Positions 15,926 to 17,470 of a stretch of DNA of 17,470 nucleotides are shown here, piece after piece. The position numbers and the translations under genes were made by a program. This stretch comes from an uncultured Actinomycetes bacterium (GTDB lineage Bacteria; Actinomycetota; Thermoleophilia; Solirubrobacterales; Solirubrobacteraceae): positions 1 to 17,470 of the forward strand of contig CALAQT010000042.1 of NCBI GenBank assembly GCA_937888775.1, given 5' to 3'. Within the stretch, counting starts at the first letter, position 1. Each line of letters opens with the position of its first letter. The notes under the pieces are model-generated. The model worked only from the letters and a program-made list of their open reading frames with translations, was not told the origin of the DNA and did not search any database.

Positions 15926-17470
15926 CTAGCCAGGCCCTGCCCCGGGCTCCCGGTAGATAGTTACGACGGCGTCCGGCTCGGCGATCCGCTGTGCGACGAC
16001 GTACCCGGCTGCGTGCGTGGCGGCCACCAGCGCCGGCTGTCGCGACACTTCTGTCTGGTACAGAGTCGGCTCGGGGATCACCACCAAGTTGGCGTGGATC
16101 TGCTCCAAAAGCGGCGCTAGATAGGCCCGCTCGGACGCAGTGCCTTTCGGCAGCAGGAGGTCTGCTGCCATGAGTCGCCGGTTGAATGCCTGTCTTGCCG
16201 CCAACACGAAGGCGTTCGCGCTGTAGAGGAGATTCGCTGGGCCCGCCACGAGTGCTGTCGAGACATGCTCGCGATCGGCGTCGTCGACCAGCGTCACCGC
16301 CAGTCCGCGCAAGCGCCGCTGCCACGTAAGAAGCGGCGCCGGCAGTCGATCCGTCAGACCTCCGAGCGGATACCCGACCGACTGCAGCTCGCTGACCAAC
16401 AGGTTCGTGTTCTCGATCACCGGCTGCACGCCGAAGCCAGGAACGCGCACCGTCGTCGGCGACGCCAAAGACGGGATCGCGTCTGAGGAGCTCAAGAGCG
16501 AGAGCGAGGCCCCCGCGATGGCGCCGGCCGCAAAGGTGACCGTCAGGACCCGGCCGCCTGCCCTCCCGCCGACCGCGAGCCGCCCGACGAGCCTCGCCAC
16601 CCCTACAACCGCAAGAACGACCACGATCGGAATCAGTGGAAGCTCGAAGCCGGTGCCGACGTTCTGGGTCGAGGACAAGAAGAGGTACCCCTCAGCGACG
16701 ATGACGACGAGGACCGCGAGCTCAGAGCCGAGCGCGGCGCGAACATATCCGTGCTCCCGCTCGCGAAAGGCGGCGACGATGAGTACCGCCCCGCAGATCA
16801 GCCCGATCGCGATCATCGCCGAGATCGGAACCGCCGCGCCCCCGAGCATGACGCCAGCCTCCCGGCTCCAGTAACCCCACGAGATAAGCGAATGGCTGGC
16901 GCCGAAGTTGCTGGCCTCAGCCCCGTAGCCGAAGTGCAGCAGGTAATGGGCGACATATCGGACGTTGCGGCCGTACCAGACCAAAGCTGTCAGGGCAGCC
17001 GCCACGGACGCCACGACAAGGTTCGCGCGAGCACCCGGCCGACGGTGGACCGCGACCTGCAAAACGGCAGCGGCGAAGAAGCCCGGGACGAAGGCAATCG
17101 TCATCGTCCGCGTCAGGGTGAGCAGTCCGACGAAGACCCCCAGGGCGATCGACCAACCACGACGACTCAAGCCCTCCGAGCGCAGCAGCGCCCACACCGC
17201 GAGCATCATCACGGCGGTAATAGGTACCGCGAACTCGAAGAACCTGCTGTACGCCAACATCTCGGGAATACAGCCGGTCACGACGGCTGCGACGGCTGAC
17301 CACGCCGGAGAGACGAATCTGCGCGCGACGCCGTACGTGGCGAGCACCACCACAACGGAGGCGCAGGCAAGGACAGCGAACCCAACAGCGGTCGTGCGTG
17401 ACACGAGCAACTCCAGGATCCCGGCCGCCAACGGCACGAACGGAGCCTCGTAGTGCTGGTTGACGAACTC
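15926..17470 (-). CDS. GT-C membrane glycosyltransferase (PMT/ArnT-like), copy B, partial
   Basis: The N-terminal ~100 residues, including the first helix and the DIDESG loop, lie beyond the window edge. From the edge to base 16313 the sequence shows no difference from gene A (4837-5994). The final 129 codons differ: both keep the pattern LLTWQRR, LPALVAATxAAGYVVAQRIAEPDAV and TIYREPG, but many residues between are substituted, and copy B has one extra residue near YLAPLLEQIH and one more at the end. The open frame in both parts indicates a functional gene under selection. It converges with the methyltransferase gene. The diverged part is the extracytoplasmic C-terminal domain, so the two copies might differ in acceptor or partner; this is inference. 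Confidence 0.84.
   Translation of the reverse strand, partial: EFVNQHYEAPFVPLAAGILELLVSRTTAVGFAVLACASVVVVLATYGVARRFVSPAWSAVAAVVTGCIPEMLAYSRFFEFAVPITAVMMLAVWALLRSEGLSRRGWSIALGVFVGLLTLTRTMTIAFVPGFFAAAVLQVAVHRRPGARANLVVASVAAALTALVWYGRNVRYVAHYLLHFGYGAEASNFGASHSLISWGYWSREAGVMLGGAAVPISAMIAIGLICGAVLIVAAFREREHGYVRAALGSELAVLVVIVAEGYLFLSSTQNVGTGFELPLIPIVVVLAVVGVARLVGRLAVGGRAGGRVLTVTFAAGAIAGASLSLLSSSDAIPSLASPTTVRVPGFGVQPVIENTNLLVSELQSVGYPLGGLTDRLPAPLLTWQRRLRGLAVTLVDDADREHVSTALVAGPANLLYSANAFVLAARQAFNRRLMAADLLLPKGTASERAYLAPLLEQIHANLVVIPEPTLYQTEVSRQPALVAATHAAGYVVAQRIAEPDAVVTIYREPGAGPG
16313..17470. repeat. Long direct repeat, right copy (inside GT-C gene B, reaches window edge)
   Basis: Partner of 4837-5994 in the same orientation. 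The repeat is still in progress at the last base of the window, so its full length is unknown. Together the copies enclose all of module 2. Confidence 0.9.

Noticed and set aside
15915..15933. Hairpin CTGGC/GCCAG between the convergent methyltransferase and GT-C gene B as a terminator
   Set aside because: Only five base pairs with a nine-base loop and no T-tract; expected by chance at this GC content.

Overview
The window is GC-rich throughout. Its genes use GTG/TTG as well as ATG starts, have few Shine-Dalgarno sites, and several start codons sit 7-8 bases after a TANNNT box (a leaderless pattern). Together with the actinobacterial look of the IS982-type transposase and sugar-polymer proteins, this suggests a high-GC actinobacterium, possibly of the Thermoleophilia. 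That assignment is inference; no marker gene is present.

The window is a surface-polysaccharide (capsule, exopolysaccharide or wall-glycan) locus containing two related modules. The left edge (1-~800) is mobile-element debris: what looks like the 3' end of a group II intron, a strong hairpin, and an IS982-family transposase lacking its C-terminus. A class I methyltransferase follows on the minus strand (805-1692). Divergent from it is module 1, which is decayed: a Wzx-type flippase gene with a ~0.6 kb internal deletion plus frameshift (1783-2728), then a two-domain glycosyltransferase gene with two frameshifts, cut off at ~4455 (2740-4455). It abuts, tail to tail, a minus-strand GT-C type membrane glycosyltransferase gene (4456-6291, copy A).

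Module 2 is intact and on the plus strand: flippase (6401-7948), fused double GT4 glycosyltransferase (7960-10197), GT2 glycosyltransferase (10289-11344), CE4 polysaccharide deacetylase with an extra N-terminal region (11361-12698), WbmS/DUF7033-like deacetylase-like protein (12703-14124), GT4-like glycosyltransferase (14121-15167) and a zinc-finger-like methyltransferase (15221-15877). It also ends tail to tail with a minus-strand GT-C gene (15926 to beyond the edge, copy B). The likely joint role is to build a lipid-linked oligosaccharide in the cytoplasm, trim or methylate it, flip it with Wzx, and add a further sugar outside the membrane with the GT-C enzyme.

The most notable structure is that GT-C copies A and B share at least 1,158 bases with no difference found (4837-5994 = 16313-17470, constant offset 11,476), while their last ~380 bases are clearly diverged. 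The whole intact module 2 therefore lies between long direct repeats and could be lost or amplified in one recombination step. The sequence stops inside this repeat and begins inside an apparent intron, so the window may be a contig bounded by repeats, and assembly error must be excluded. I saw no tRNA, rRNA or CRISPR array, and no gene-free stretch longer than 300 bases.
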